Part shown: positions 41,579 to 49,866 of the stretch, one piece after another | How the letters are laid out: every line of letters begins with the position of its first letter | How positions within the stretch are numbered: position 1 is the first letter of the stretch | Assembly: GCF_009498035.1 (NCBI RefSeq) | Contig: NZ_CP034550.1 | Coordinates: 9,982,001 to 10,046,000 of the forward strand | Source: Saccharothrix syringae | GTDB lineage: Bacteria; Actinomycetota; Actinomycetes; Mycobacteriales; Pseudonocardiaceae | Length of the DNA stretch: 64,000 nt | Direction: 5' to 3' | Notes under the pieces: generated by a model | Database searches by the model: none | The model's input: the letters and a program-made list of their open reading frames with translations, nothing else | Told to the model about the DNA's origin: nothing | Position numbers and translations under genes: made by a program

Positions 41579-42766
41579 TCACCGGCGCGGGAACAGGGCG
41601 CGGGGCGCGGCCAGCGACTCCGTCAGCGTGATGCACTGCCCCGCGATCCCGGCCGCCAGCGTCGGCAGGAACGGCGTCAGCTCCGTCGCCAGGGCGCGGC
41701 AGGCCGTGAGCAGGGCGGCCAGGACCGCGTCGAGCCGTTCCCCGGCGTCGCGGTCACCGGCCCGCTCGGCGCGCGCCAGGTCCCACGGCCGGGCCTGGTC
41801 GGCGTAGCGGCGGGCCGTCACGACGACCCGCCACACCGCGTCGGTGGCCGCCCGGAAGTCGAAGGCGGCGAGCGCGTCGTCCACCCGCCCCGGCGCGTCC
41901 CGGCAGGCGGCGAGCAGGGCGTCCGCGCCGGGCAGCAGGCCGGCCGCGGGCGGTCGGCCGCCACGGTAGCGGTGGACCATGGTGGTGGTGCGGTCGACCA
42001 GGTCGCCCAGCACGCCCGACAGCTCGGCGGCGGCCAGGCGGGCGACGCGGTCGTCGGCGGTCCCGTCGCGCAGCAGCCACCACCGCACCGCGTCCGCGCC
42101 GTGCCGCCGGGCCTGCCGGGCGAGGTCCGGCCCGGTGGGGTGGGCGCAGACGTCCGTGGGCGGCGGCAGCCCGGCCGACAGCAGCACCGCGGGCCAGAGC
42201 AGGGCGTGGCGGTGCAGGTCGTCCGCGCCCACCACGTGCACCCGCCGGTCGCCCTCCAGCCACCAGCGCCGGGGGTTCGGGCCGTTGCCCAGGCCGGTCA
42301 GGCCGACCGCCGCGTCCCACCACGGCGCCATCACCCGACCGGGGTCGTCGGGCACGGGGACGCCCGTCCCGGCCGGGCCGTCGGCCCGCACGTCGACCAC
42401 CCCGGCGCCCAGCAGCGCCAGCACCGCGTCCCGGCTCCCGACCGGCTCGACCCGCAGCCCGCCGCCGGCGACCAGCTCCCGCAGCCGCCCGCCGTACCGG
42501 GACAGCCGGAAGTACCACCCCTCCCCCGCCCGGCGCAGGTCACCGGCCGCCGCGCAGGCCCGCCACAGCCGCTCCACGCCCACCCGGTGCCCGGGGTCGT
42601 CGGCGCCGGCGAGGTCGGTGGACGACAGCGCCAGCAGGTCGCGGGGGTCGCGGTCCGGCGAGACCAGCAGGAAGCGCACCCGGTCGCCCCGCAGGCGGCG
42701 GTGGCGGGCCAGCACGTCGGCCCGCACCGCGTCCAGGTGCGAGGCGGTCACGTAGTACCGCGGCAT
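41579..42766 (-). CDS. Degenerate methionyl-tRNA synthetase-like protein lacking HIGH and KMSKS
   Basis: 395 residues. Fold blocks of MetRS can be followed: VRADVLARHRRLRGDRVRFL (MetRS: AADVLARYHRLRG...), GWYFRLSRYGGRLRELV, VHVVGADDLHRHALLWPAVL, LSAGLPPPTDVCAHP and HGADAVRWWLLRD, then an alpha-helical anticodon-like domain. The N-terminal strand is shortened, so no HIGH remains (YVTASHLDAV), and the KMSKS loop is deleted (CAHPTGPDLARQARRHGADA). It should not activate methionine in the normal way. ATG 42766 has GGAGG 5 nt upstream. Role unknown. Confidence 0.72.
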   Translation of the reverse strand: MPRYYVTASHLDAVRADVLARHRRLRGDRVRFLLVSPDRDPRDLLALSSTDLAGADDPGHRVGVERLWRACAAAGDLRRAGEGWYFRLSRYGGRLRELVAGGGLRVEPVGSRDAVLALLGAGVVDVRADGPAGTGVPVPDDPGRVMAPWWDAAVGLTGLGNGPNPRRWWLEGDRRVHVVGADDLHRHALLWPAVLLSAGLPPPTDVCAHPTGPDLARQARRHGADAVRWWLLRDGTADDRVARLAAAELSGVLGDLVDRTTTMVHRYRGGRPPAAGLLPGADALLAACRDAPGRVDDALAAFDFRAATDAVWRVVVTARRYADQARPWDLARAERAGDRDAGERLDAVLAALLTACRALATELTPFLPTLAAGIAGQCITLTESLAAPRALFPRR

Positions 42767-42838
42767 CGGCCCTCCCGGGGTCGGGACCGCGCGACCGTAG
42801 CAACGGCCGCCCCCGCCGCACACCGGGTTTTCCGGGTA

Positions 42839-42875
42839 CGACGACGGCGCCGGACCGGGTCCGGCGCCGTCGTCG
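42839..42875 (-). terminator. Hairpin after rsrA
   Basis: A 17-bp perfect stem (CGACGACGGCGCCGGAC at 42839-42855 and its complement at 42859-42875) with a 3-nt loop, 7 bp beyond the rsrA stop on the minus strand. No U-run. It would separate rsrA from the MetRS-like gene. Confidence 0.65.
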
Positions 42876-42882
42876 GGGGATT

Positions 42883-43194
42883 TCAGTCGGCCTTGGTGGT
42901 GGTCGTGGTGGTGACCTCCACGTCGACCTCGACCGTGCCCTCCCGGGTGGTCTGGAACAGGTGGGCGCGCACCCGCCGCCGCAGCTCCTCGGGCGCGTGC
43001 TCACCGCCGCACTTGCGGGCCAGCAGCGCCTTCAGGTGCTCCTCGATGCCGTACTGCTCCAGGCACGGGTGGCACTCGTCCAAGTGGGTCTGCAGCAGCG
43101 CCTTGCGCTTCTCGTCGCACTCGTGGTCCAGGAAGAGCCAGACCTCGGACAGGACCTCGGAGCAGTCCGTCTCGTGGTGTTCGCCGCAGCTCAT
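42883..43194 (-). CDS. rsrA: Mycothiol-system zinc anti-sigma factor RsrA
   Basis: 103 residues. The zinc anti-sigma motif is [15 protein letters not shown] (HxxxCxxC), with further cysteines at [12 protein letters not shown] and KCGGEH. In family members oxidation of the cysteines releases the sigma factor. The C-terminal tail is threonine-rich ([12 protein letters not shown]). ATG 43194 overlaps the sigR stop by 4 bp. It forms the thiol-stress switch with SigR. Confidence 0.95.
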   Translation of the reverse strand: MSCGEHHETDCSEVLSEVWLFLDHECDEKRKALLQTHLDECHPCLEQYGIEEHLKALLARKCGGEHAPEELRRRVRAHLFQTTREGTVEVDVEVTTTTTTKAD

Positions 43195-43817
43195 CGGTCC
43201 GCCGCCTCCCGCCGGCCGTCGCGGAGGAAACCGCGGTCACGCGCGACGTCGGCCAACTGCTCGCGAAGCTGCCTGCGGCCCCGGTGCAACCGGGACATCA
43301 CGGTGCCGATGGGGGTGCCCATGATGTCTGCGATCTCCTTGTAGGCGAAGCCCTCGACGTCGGCGAGGTAGACCGCGATCCGGAACTCCTCGGGCAGTCT
43401 CTGGAGGGCGTCCTTGACGTCTGAGTCCGGCAACCGGTCGAGCGCGTCCACCTCGGCCGAGCGCAGGCCGGTCGACGTGTGGCTCTCCGCCTGGGCGAGC
43501 TGCCAGTCGGTGATCTCGTCGGTCGGCTGCTGGAGCGGCTGGCGCTGCTTCTTGCGGTAGCCGTTGATGTAGGTGTTGGTCAGGATCCGGTACAGCCACG
43601 CCTTGAGGTTGGTGCCCTCGGAGAACGAGGCGAACGCCGCGTACGCCTTGAGGTAGGTCTCCTGCACCAGGTCCTCGGCGTCGGCCGGGTTGCGGGTCAT
43701 CCGCAGGGCCGCCGAGTACAGCTGGTCCAGCATCGGCATGGCGTCGCGCTCGAACCTGGCTGCGCGCTCGGCCGTGGTCTCGTCGGCCGGCGTGACCTGC
43801 GTTCGCGTGGCTGGCAC
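43191..43817 (-). CDS. sigR: ECF sigma factor SigR (SigH/RpoE orthologue)
   Basis: 208 residues from GTG 43817 ([20 protein letters not shown]), with GGGAGC upstream. Region 2: [20 protein letters not shown] and [20 protein letters not shown]. Region 4: [20 protein letters not shown] and [20 protein letters not shown]. It directs thiol-redox, thioredoxin, mycothiol and proteolysis genes. The frame stays open upstream to an ATG at 43958 that would add 47 residues, downstream of a sigma-R promoter: a sigma-R' isoform as known in Streptomyces is possible. Confidence 0.95.
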   Translation of the reverse strand: MPATRTQVTPADETTAERAARFERDAMPMLDQLYSAALRMTRNPADAEDLVQETYLKAYAAFASFSEGTNLKAWLYRILTNTYINGYRKKQRQPLQQPTDEITDWQLAQAESHTSTGLRSAEVDALDRLPDSDVKDALQRLPEEFRIAVYLADVEGFAYKEIADIMGTPIGTVMSRLHRGRRQLREQLADVARDRGFLRDGRREAADR

Positions 43818-43982
43818 CGCGCTCCCTTCCCACCTGCCGGTCAGCGCGGTGGACGTCGTCTGGGACGCGTCCGAGGATACGCGGCGCCCCCCGGGGCGGC
43901 AGCGGGCGGAACCGCGTGGTGGGCGAGCCCTGACCGTCCTGCCGACCTGCTGGTCCATCACCTCGGTAACCACGTCCTGCGC

Positions 43983-44008
43983 AACGCCGTCGAACCGGAA
44001 GTCATTCC
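43983..44008 (-). promoter_or_regulatory. Sigma-R type promoter of sigR (GGAAT-N18-GTT)
   Basis: On the minus strand GGAAT (44008 to 44004) and GTT (43985 to 43983) are separated by exactly 18 bp, the SigR/SigH consensus. Transcription would start near 43975, ahead of ATG 43958 and the normal GTG 43817. It predicts autoregulation of sigR-rsrA. Confidence 0.8.
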
Positions 44009-44043
44009 CGGGTCGGGGGCCGGCTCGGCTAGGGTGCGCGATC

Positions 44044-44520
44044 ATGGCCGGACGTGGTACGCCCGCCACCGCGTTGCTGGACAAGCAGAAGGTGGCCCAC
44101 CAGCTGCACGCCTACGAGCACGACCCCCGCCACGAGTCCTACGGCCTGGAGGCCGCCGAGGCGCTGGGGATCTCACCCGAACGCGTGTTCAAGACCCTGG
44201 TCGCCGAGGTGGACGGCAGGCTGGCCGTGGGTGTGGTGCCCGTCACGGGCCAGTTGGACCTCAAGGCCCTCGCCGCTGCCCTCGGGGGCAAGAAGGCGAG
44301 GATGGCGGAGGTCGCGGCGGCCGAGCGCGCGACCGGGTACGTGGCGGGCGGCATCTCGCCGCTGGGCCAGAAGAAGCGGCTGCCGCTGGTGCTGGACGCC
44401 TCGGCCGAGGCGTTCGGGACGATCTACTGCTCGGCGGGCAGGCGGGGCCTGGAGGTCGAGCTCGCGCCCGCGGACCTGGTGCGGCTGACGCGGGCCGTGG
44501 TGGCCCCGATCGCGGGCTGA
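44044..44520 (+). CDS. ybaK: YbaK/EbsC-type Cys-tRNA deacylase
   Basis: 158 residues. Family blocks: [60 protein letters not shown] with the lysine, and [18 protein letters not shown]. The enzyme hydrolyses Cys-tRNA(Pro) and related mischarged tRNAs. It is divergent from sigR; the sigma-R promoter lies within 36 bp of its ATG. Convergent with the next gene. Confidence 0.93.
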   Translation: MAGRGTPATALLDKQKVAHQLHAYEHDPRHESYGLEAAEALGISPERVFKTLVAEVDGRLAVGVVPVTGQLDLKALAAALGGKKARMAEVAAAERATGYVAGGISPLGQKKRLPLVLDASAEAFGTIYCSAGRRGLEVELAPADLVRLTRAVVAPIAG

Positions 44521-44525
44521 GCGGG

Positions 44526-45137
44526 TCAGTCCAAGGGCCGCAGCACCCGGTCCAGCCACTCGCCCGCGGCCCGGTGCACGCCCTCCAGGTCGGCCTTGAG
44601 GTTGTGGTCGCCGGGCAGCAGCACGACCTCGCGGTGGTGCGCGGCGGCCGGCCGGCCGAACGGGTCCTTCTCGCCCTGCACCACCAGCGTGGGCACCTCC
44701 ACGGCGTCCAGCTCGGGCATCCGGGTCCGCTCCGGCCTGCCCGGCGGGTGCACCGGGAAGGCCAGGCACAGCACGGCCACCGCCTGCCCCTCCGCGGCCG
44801 TGCGGCAGGCCACCCGCGCGCCGGACGAGCGGCCGCCGAAGACCAGCGGCAGGTCGTCGAACCAGTGGTCGCACAGGTCGTCGGCCACGGCCAGCCACGC
44901 CGCGTCGAGCTGCTTGGCCGGGGCGGGCGCCCGCCGGCCCGCCACCCGGTAGGGCTGCTCGACCAGGGCGACGTGCACGCCGACGTCGACCGCGGCCCGG
45001 GTGGCGGCCACGAGGTCGGGCGCGGCGATGCCGCCGCCCGCGCCGTGCCCGAGCACCAGCGCCGCCCGGCCCTCGGCCGCGCAGTGCAGCTCGGCCCGCG
45101 CCGGGCCGTAGGGGGTCTCGACCACCCGGGTGGTCAT
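44526..45137 (-). CDS. Alpha/beta-fold family hydrolase (KANL3/Tex30-like)
   Basis: 203 residues. LVLGHGAGGGIAAPDLV is the oxyanion-hole region, FGGRSSGARVACR the nucleophile elbow (serine), LVVQGEKDPFG the acid strand and LPGDHNLK the catalytic histidine. Such small dienelactone-hydrolase-like proteins are common in actinomycetes; the substrate is unknown. ATG 45137 overlaps the SRAP gene stop by 4 bp (ATGA), so the two are coupled. Confidence 0.85.
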   Translation of the reverse strand: MTTRVVETPYGPARAELHCAAEGRAALVLGHGAGGGIAAPDLVAATRAAVDVGVHVALVEQPYRVAGRRAPAPAKQLDAAWLAVADDLCDHWFDDLPLVFGGRSSGARVACRTAAEGQAVAVLCLAFPVHPPGRPERTRMPELDAVEVPTLVVQGEKDPFGRPAAAHHREVVLLPGDHNLKADLEGVHRAAGEWLDRVLRPLD

Positions 45138-45895
45138 GAGAGCTCGAACAAGGTGGGCTCCGGTTTCTCGGACTCCCCCAGGGCGACCGCGTCCACGAGG
45201 GACGGGTCGTTGTTCCTGATGCTGTTGACCCGCATGGACACCGGCCGCAGCTCCAGCGCGGCCACCACGGCGGGGTCGGGCGCGAGCAGGTCGGTCGGGT
45301 CGGGCCGGTCGGGGTCCAGCCACGCGGACCAGCGGTCGCGCGGCAGCACCAGCGGCATCCGGTGGTGCACGGCGGTCATCTCGCCGATCGCGTCGGTGGT
45401 GAGCACCGCGCACGTGATGACGGGCCTGCGCTCGTCGCCCTCCTGCTGCCACCACACCGACCAGATGCCGGCCATGGCGAGGCTGGAGCCGTCACCGGGG
45501 TTGATGAAGTACGGCTGCTTGCGGCCCTCCCCGGGCTGCCACTCGTACCAGCCGTCGGCCGGCACGAGGCACCGGCGCTTGGCCGCCGAGTCCCGGTAGG
45601 CGGGCTTGGCGAGCACGCTCTCCGACCGCGCGTTGATCATCTTGGCGGCGCCGGAGGTGTCCTTGGCCCAGTGCGGCACCAGGCCCCAGCGCATCACCCG
45701 GACGCTGCGCTCCACGGTGCCCGGGTCGGCGTTGCCCTCCTCGTCGCGCGGGTGCCGCTCGACCACCGCGAGCACGCGCTTGGTCGGCGCGACGTTGTAG
45801 TCCGGCCCGGGCGCCTCGCCCCCGGTCCCGTCCACCGCGTCGAACTCGGCCGCCAGCAGCGCCGGGTTCTTGGTGGAGGCGTACCTGCCGCACAC
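45134..45895 (-). CDS. SOS response-associated peptidase (SRAP/HMCES/YedK family)
   Basis: 253 residues. SRAP proteins form a thiazolidine link with abasic sites in single-stranded DNA through Cys2. The codon before CGRYAST is GTG 45895, so starting there gives the required Met-Cys; the ATG at 45901 would add two residues and block the cysteine. Other active-site blocks: [10 protein letters not shown] (Asn), DGWYEWQP (Glu) and [10 protein letters not shown] (His). Sits upstream of aroA as in mycobacteria, on the other strand. Confidence 0.92.
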   Translation of the reverse strand: MCGRYASTKNPALLAAEFDAVDGTGGEAPGPDYNVAPTKRVLAVVERHPRDEEGNADPGTVERSVRVMRWGLVPHWAKDTSGAAKMINARSESVLAKPAYRDSAAKRRCLVPADGWYEWQPGEGRKQPYFINPGDGSSLAMAGIWSVWWQQEGDERRPVITCAVLTTDAIGEMTAVHHRMPLVLPRDRWSAWLDPDRPDPTDLLAPDPAVVAALELRPVSMRVNSIRNNDPSLVDAVALGESEKPEPTLFELS

Positions 45896-45992
45896 GAACA
45901 TCACCCCGCAACGATCACGTCCAGGCGGCCATCGTCGCACGTCGGAATGCCCGGTGCGAGCCGTCGGGAACCCCATGCGGGATCATCGACGC

Positions 45993-47258
45993 ATGACTGA
46001 GCAGTGGTCCGCTCCCACCGTCGACGGCCCCGTGCACGCGACGGTACCCGTACCCGGTTCCAAGTCGATCACCAACCGGGCGCTCGTGCTCGCCGCGCTG
46101 GCCGACCGCCCCTCCACCGTGCACGCGCCGCTGCGCAGCCGCGACACCCTGCTGATGGCCGCCGCGCTGCGGTCGCTGGGCATCGGCGTCGAGGACGGGC
46201 CGGACGGGTCGTGGCTGGTCGCGCCGGGGACGATGCGCGGACCGGCGCGGGTGGACTGCGGGCTCGCGGGCACCGTCATGCGCTTCCTGCCGCCCGCCGC
46301 CGCGCTGGCCGTGGGCGACGTGTCCTTCGACGGCGACGAGCACGCCAGGGTGCGGCCGATGACCACGATCCTGGACGCGCTGCGCGCGCTGGGCGCCGAC
46401 GTGGAGGGCGACGCGCTGCCGTTCACCCTGCACGGCAAGGGCGGCGTGCCCGGCGGCGAGGTCACCGTGGACGCGTCGGCGTCGTCGCAGTTCGTCTCCG
46501 GGCTGCTGCTGTCGGCCGCCCGCTACGAGGGCGGGGTGACCGTGCGGCACTCGGGCAGGCCGGTGCCGTCGCTGCCGCACATCGAGATGACGGTGTCGAT
46601 GCTGCGCGAGGCCGGGGTCGAGGTGGACGACTCGACCCGCGACGTGTGGCGCGTGGCGCCGGGCCCGGTGGCGGCCCTGGACCGGCACGTCGAGCCGGAC
46701 CTGTCCAACGCCACCCCGTTCCTGGCGGCGGCGGCCGTGACCGGCGGCTCGGTGACCATCCCGGGCTGGCCGGCCCGCACCACCCAGCCCGGCGGCGCCG
46801 CGCGCGAGCTGTTCGAGCGCATGGGCTGCGCCGTGGAGCTGACCGCCGGGGGCCTCACCCTGACCGGTCCCGACCGGCTCACCGGCATCGACGTGGACCT
46901 GCGCGACGAGAGCGAGCTGACGCCGACCGTGGCGGCGCTCGCGGCCCTGGCCGACGGCCCCACGCGCATCCGCGGCGTCGCCCACATCCGCGGCCACGAG
47001 ACCGACCGCATCGCCGCCCTCGCCGCCGAGATCAACCGGCTGGGCGGGGACGCCGAGGAGACCGAGGACGGCCTGGTGATCACGCCGCGGCCGCTGCGCG
47101 GCGGGGTGTGGCGGGCCTACGCCGACCACCGCATGGCCACCGCGGGCGCCATCGTCGGCCTGGTCGTCGGGGGCGTGGCCGTGGACGACATCGGGTCGAC
47201 GACGAAGACGATCCCCGACTTCCCGGGGATGTGGTCCGCGATGCTCGGAGCGCGCTGA
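45993..47258 (+). CDS. aroA: 3-phosphoshikimate 1-carboxyvinyltransferase (EPSP synthase) AroA
   Basis: 421 residues. It makes EPSP from shikimate-3-phosphate and PEP in aromatic amino-acid synthesis. Visible: [19 protein letters not shown] (PEP/S3P site), [37 protein letters not shown], and the C-terminal [15 protein letters not shown] with [17 protein letters not shown]. The glycine-rich site reads GLAGTVMRF, so it is glyphosate-sensitive class I-like in form. ATG 45993 (MTEQWSAP). Followed after 1 bp by rsgA. Confidence 0.96.
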   Translation: MTEQWSAPTVDGPVHATVPVPGSKSITNRALVLAALADRPSTVHAPLRSRDTLLMAAALRSLGIGVEDGPDGSWLVAPGTMRGPARVDCGLAGTVMRFLPPAAALAVGDVSFDGDEHARVRPMTTILDALRALGADVEGDALPFTLHGKGGVPGGEVTVDASASSQFVSGLLLSAARYEGGVTVRHSGRPVPSLPHIEMTVSMLREAGVEVDDSTRDVWRVAPGPVAALDRHVEPDLSNATPFLAAAAVTGGSVTIPGWPARTTQPGGAARELFERMGCAVELTAGGLTLTGPDRLTGIDVDLRDESELTPTVAALAALADGPTRIRGVAHIRGHETDRIAALAAEINRLGGDAEETEDGLVITPRPLRGGVWRAYADHRMATAGAIVGLVVGGVAVDDIGSTTKTIPDFPGMWSAMLGAR

Positions 47259-47259
47259 C

Positions 47260-48270
47260 GTGGCTCGCGGCGACTGGCGGCGGCTCGACGAGTCCGACGT
47301 GCGGGTGCGACCGGGCAAGGGCACCCGGCCGCGCACCAAGCGCAGGCCCGAGCACGCGGACGCGGTGCCCGCCATGGTCGTCGGCGTCGACCGCGGCCGG
47401 TGGACGTGCGCGGTGGACGACGACCCGGAGCGGCTGGTCACCGCCATGCGCGCGCGGGAGCTGGGCCGCACCCCCGTGGTGGTCGGCGACGGCGTGGGCC
47501 TGGTCGGCGACACGTCCGGCCAGCCGGACACCCTGGCCCGGATCGTGCGCGTCGACGAGCGCCGCAGCGTGCTGCGCCGCACCGCCGACGACACCGACCC
47601 GTTCGAGCGGGTGGTGGTGGCCAACGCCGAGCAGCTCGTGATCGTGTCGGCGCTGGCCGACCCGCCGCCGCGGCGCGGCTTCATCGACCGCTGCCTGGTC
47701 GCCGCCTACGCGGGCGGCCTGGAACCGCTGCTGTGCCTGACCAAGAGCGACCTGGCGCCGCCGGACGACCTGCTCGCCGCCTACGCCGAACTGGCCCTGC
47801 CGGTGGTGGTGACCAGGTCCGACCAGGACCCGGTCGAGCTGCGGGAACGCCTGGTCGACCGGGTGTCGGCGCTGATCGGGCACTCCGGCGTCGGCAAGTC
47901 CACGCTGGTCAACAAGCTCGTGCCGGACGCCAACCGCGCGGTGGGCGTGGTCAGCGGGGTGGGCAAGGGGCGGCACACGTCCACGCAGGCGGTGGCGCTG
48001 CCGCTGCCGGGCGGCGGGTGGGCCGTGGACACGCCGGGCATCCGGTCGTTCGGGCTGGCGCACATCACGCCGGACGACATCGTGGCCGCGTTCCCGGACA
48101 TGAAGGCGATGGCGGAGGAGTGCCCGTCCGGGTGCGGGCACCTCGGCGCGCCCGAGGACCCGGACTGCATGCTGGACGCGCTGGTCGAGACGGGCGAGGC
48201 GTCGCCGGGCAGGCTGGCGTCGCTGCGCAGGCTGCTGGAGTCGCGGGGCAGGTTGGAGGAGTACGACTAG
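47260..48270 (+). CDS. rsgA: Ribosome small-subunit GTPase RsgA
   Basis: 336 residues. It is a circularly permuted GTPase aiding 30S maturation. Order seen: LLCLTKSDLAPP (G4), IGHSGVGKSTLVNKLVPDAN (G1), GKGRHTST (G2), AVDTPGIRSFGL (G3). A zinc site CPSGCGHLGAPEDPDC lies near the C-terminus, and an N-terminal OB-like domain is present. GTG 47260 starts 1 bp after the aroA stop, so they are co-transcribed, as in mycobacteria. Confidence 0.95.
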   Translation: MARGDWRRLDESDVRVRPGKGTRPRTKRRPEHADAVPAMVVGVDRGRWTCAVDDDPERLVTAMRARELGRTPVVVGDGVGLVGDTSGQPDTLARIVRVDERRSVLRRTADDTDPFERVVVANAEQLVIVSALADPPPRRGFIDRCLVAAYAGGLEPLLCLTKSDLAPPDDLLAAYAELALPVVVTRSDQDPVELRERLVDRVSALIGHSGVGKSTLVNKLVPDANRAVGVVSGVGKGRHTSTQAVALPLPGGGWAVDTPGIRSFGLAHITPDDIVAAFPDMKAMAEECPSGCGHLGAPEDPDCMLDALVETGEASPGRLASLRRLLESRGRLEEYD

Positions 48271-48354
48271 GCCGCGGGCACGGCGGTCGGCCGCCCGATC
48301 GGGTGCCCCCCGGGACGTGGGCCGGTGCGGGCGGCGGTAGTACGGTGCGCACCC

Positions 48355-48723
48355 GTGGCGAAGGTGACCGGCATCGGCGGTGTGTTCCTGCGCGCCCGCA
48401 ACCCCGCCAGGATGGCCGAGTGGTACCGCAGGCACCTCGGGGTCCCGATGAGCGCGGGTGGCGCGGTGACGTTCCACTGGGCCGAGGCGGAGACCACGAC
48501 GCTGGCGCTGTTCGCGCAGGACACCGACTACTTCGGGGAGCCCGGCCAGCGCGCCATGCTCAACCTGCGGGTCGACGACCTGGCGGTGCTGCTGGAGCAG
48601 CTGCGGGGCCGCGGGGTCGAGGTGCTGCCGCAGACGGAGGACTCCGAGTTCGGCCGCTTCGGGTGGTGCGTCGACCCGGAGGGCAACCGCATCGAGCTGT
48701 GGGAACCCGCGCCGGGCATGTAG
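48355..48723 (+). CDS. VOC-family (glyoxalase/bleomycin resistance-like) protein
   Basis: 122 residues, a single vicinal-oxygen-chelate unit pair: GIGGVFLRARNPARMAEWYR, a central FHWAEAETTTLALFAQDTDY, then AMLNLRVDDLAVLLEQL and the closing FGWCVDPEGNRIELWEP. Metal ligands are not obvious at the N-terminal position, so enzymatic function is uncertain. Start GTG 48355. Confidence 0.87.
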   Translation: MAKVTGIGGVFLRARNPARMAEWYRRHLGVPMSAGGAVTFHWAEAETTTLALFAQDTDYFGEPGQRAMLNLRVDDLAVLLEQLRGRGVEVLPQTEDSEFGRFGWCVDPEGNRIELWEPAPGM

Positions 48724-48797
48724 GCGCGGTCCCCGGTTGGACGCGCGATTCCCCGAAGCGGGAGCGGGGCGCCGTGGTCGCCCGGTAGCGTGCCGCC

Positions 48798-49373
48798 ATG
48801 GCGAAGATCCACGCCGGCGCGACCCTGACCCCCGGCTTCCGCGACTTCGTCCCCCGCTGGGTGGCGCGGCAGCCGTGGTACCGGGGTGCGGGCGTGCCCG
48901 CCCTGACCCCGGTGGGGTTCTTCCGCTTCGAGGACCCGGCCGGGCAGGTCGGCGTCGAGACGCACCTGCTGGCGGACGGCCCGACCCTCTACCAGGTCCC
49001 GATGACCTACCGGGGCGCGCCCGCGGCCGACGTCCCCGCGGACGCCCTGATCGCCACGGCCGAGCACAGCGTGCTGGGCACCCGCTGGATCCACGACGGC
49101 GAGGCCGACCCGGTGTGGCGCGACCTCGTGCTGGACCTGGTCCGCACCGGCGGCGCCTCCGCCCCGGCAGGCGGGCCGGGGACCGGCGCCGCGCGGGCCC
49201 GGGGCGAACGGCTCGCCCCCGGACCGCTGAACCACGTGCACCTGGTGCGCGTGCCCACCCCCGGCCCCGTCGAGCACCCGCCCGGCACCACCGGGCTCGT
49301 GCTGGGCACCTGGCACCCGGGCGGACCGGGCGGCGAGGCGGTCGACGGCTGCCTCGCCGCGGTCAGCCGCTGA
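48798..49373 (+). CDS. Stand-alone maltokinase N-terminal-cap-like protein
   Basis: 191 residues. The first half (ATLTPGFRDFVPRWVARQPWY, VGFFRFEDPAGQVGVETHLL and TLYQVPMTYRGAPAADVP) resembles the N-terminal cap of mycobacterial maltokinase-like proteins. The kinase domain that normally follows is absent. It lies at the end of the aroA-rsgA cluster. Whether it binds sugars is unknown. ATG 48798. Confidence 0.65.
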   Translation: MAKIHAGATLTPGFRDFVPRWVARQPWYRGAGVPALTPVGFFRFEDPAGQVGVETHLLADGPTLYQVPMTYRGAPAADVPADALIATAEHSVLGTRWIHDGEADPVWRDLVLDLVRTGGASAPAGGPGTGAARARGERLAPGPLNHVHLVRVPTPGPVEHPPGTTGLVLGTWHPGGPGGEAVDGCLAAVSR

Positions 49374-49374
49374 A

Positions 49375-49866
49375 CTACATCAGCTCCAGCACGAACGGCA
49401 GCTCCTGCGGCGCGTACCAGGCCAGCTCGTGGTCCTCCGCCCCGCCGAGCGCGAACTCCGCGTCCGGGTCGCCCAGGTCGGCCGCGTCGATCACCTCCGC
49501 CGCCGCGCGCACGTCGTCCTCCGCCTCCCCCGTGTCCAGGTGCACCGCGGCCACCTGCGCCAGCGCCACCGGCCCGGACAGCTTCACCACCGAGAAGTCC
49601 AGGTCGGGCCGCAGCTTCACGTCGTCGACGTCGACCGACACGACCGCCCGCCGCGGCACCGCCTTCTCGTCCGCCGCGATCAGCCGCAGCGACGCGCGCG
49701 CCGCGTCGAGCATCGCCGCGTACTCCAGCTCCTCGGTGTCACCGGCCGCGTAGGACTCGCGCAGCGCCGGCGTCAGCGCGAACCCCGTGCCGCCCACCGG
49801 CACGAACTGCCCCTGGTCCACCAGGTCGCGCAACACCGCGACGGTCGCCGGGAGGTACACCCTCAT
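49375..49866 (-). CDS. Conserved actinobacterial protein (DUF6912-like)
   Basis: 163 residues from ATG 49866 (MRVYLPATVAVLRDLVDQG), overlapping the wax-ester-synthase stop by 4 bp. The DVDDVKLRPDLDFSVVKLSG block and the long helical start look like a conserved actinobacterial hypothetical family; in mycobacteria such a gene also follows this region. No enzymatic motif. Confidence 0.75.
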   Translation of the reverse strand: MRVYLPATVAVLRDLVDQGQFVPVGGTGFALTPALRESYAAGDTEELEYAAMLDAARASLRLIAADEKAVPRRAVVSVDVDDVKLRPDLDFSVVKLSGPVALAQVAAVHLDTGEAEDDVRAAAEVIDAADLGDPDAEFALGGAEDHELAWYAPQELPFVLELM

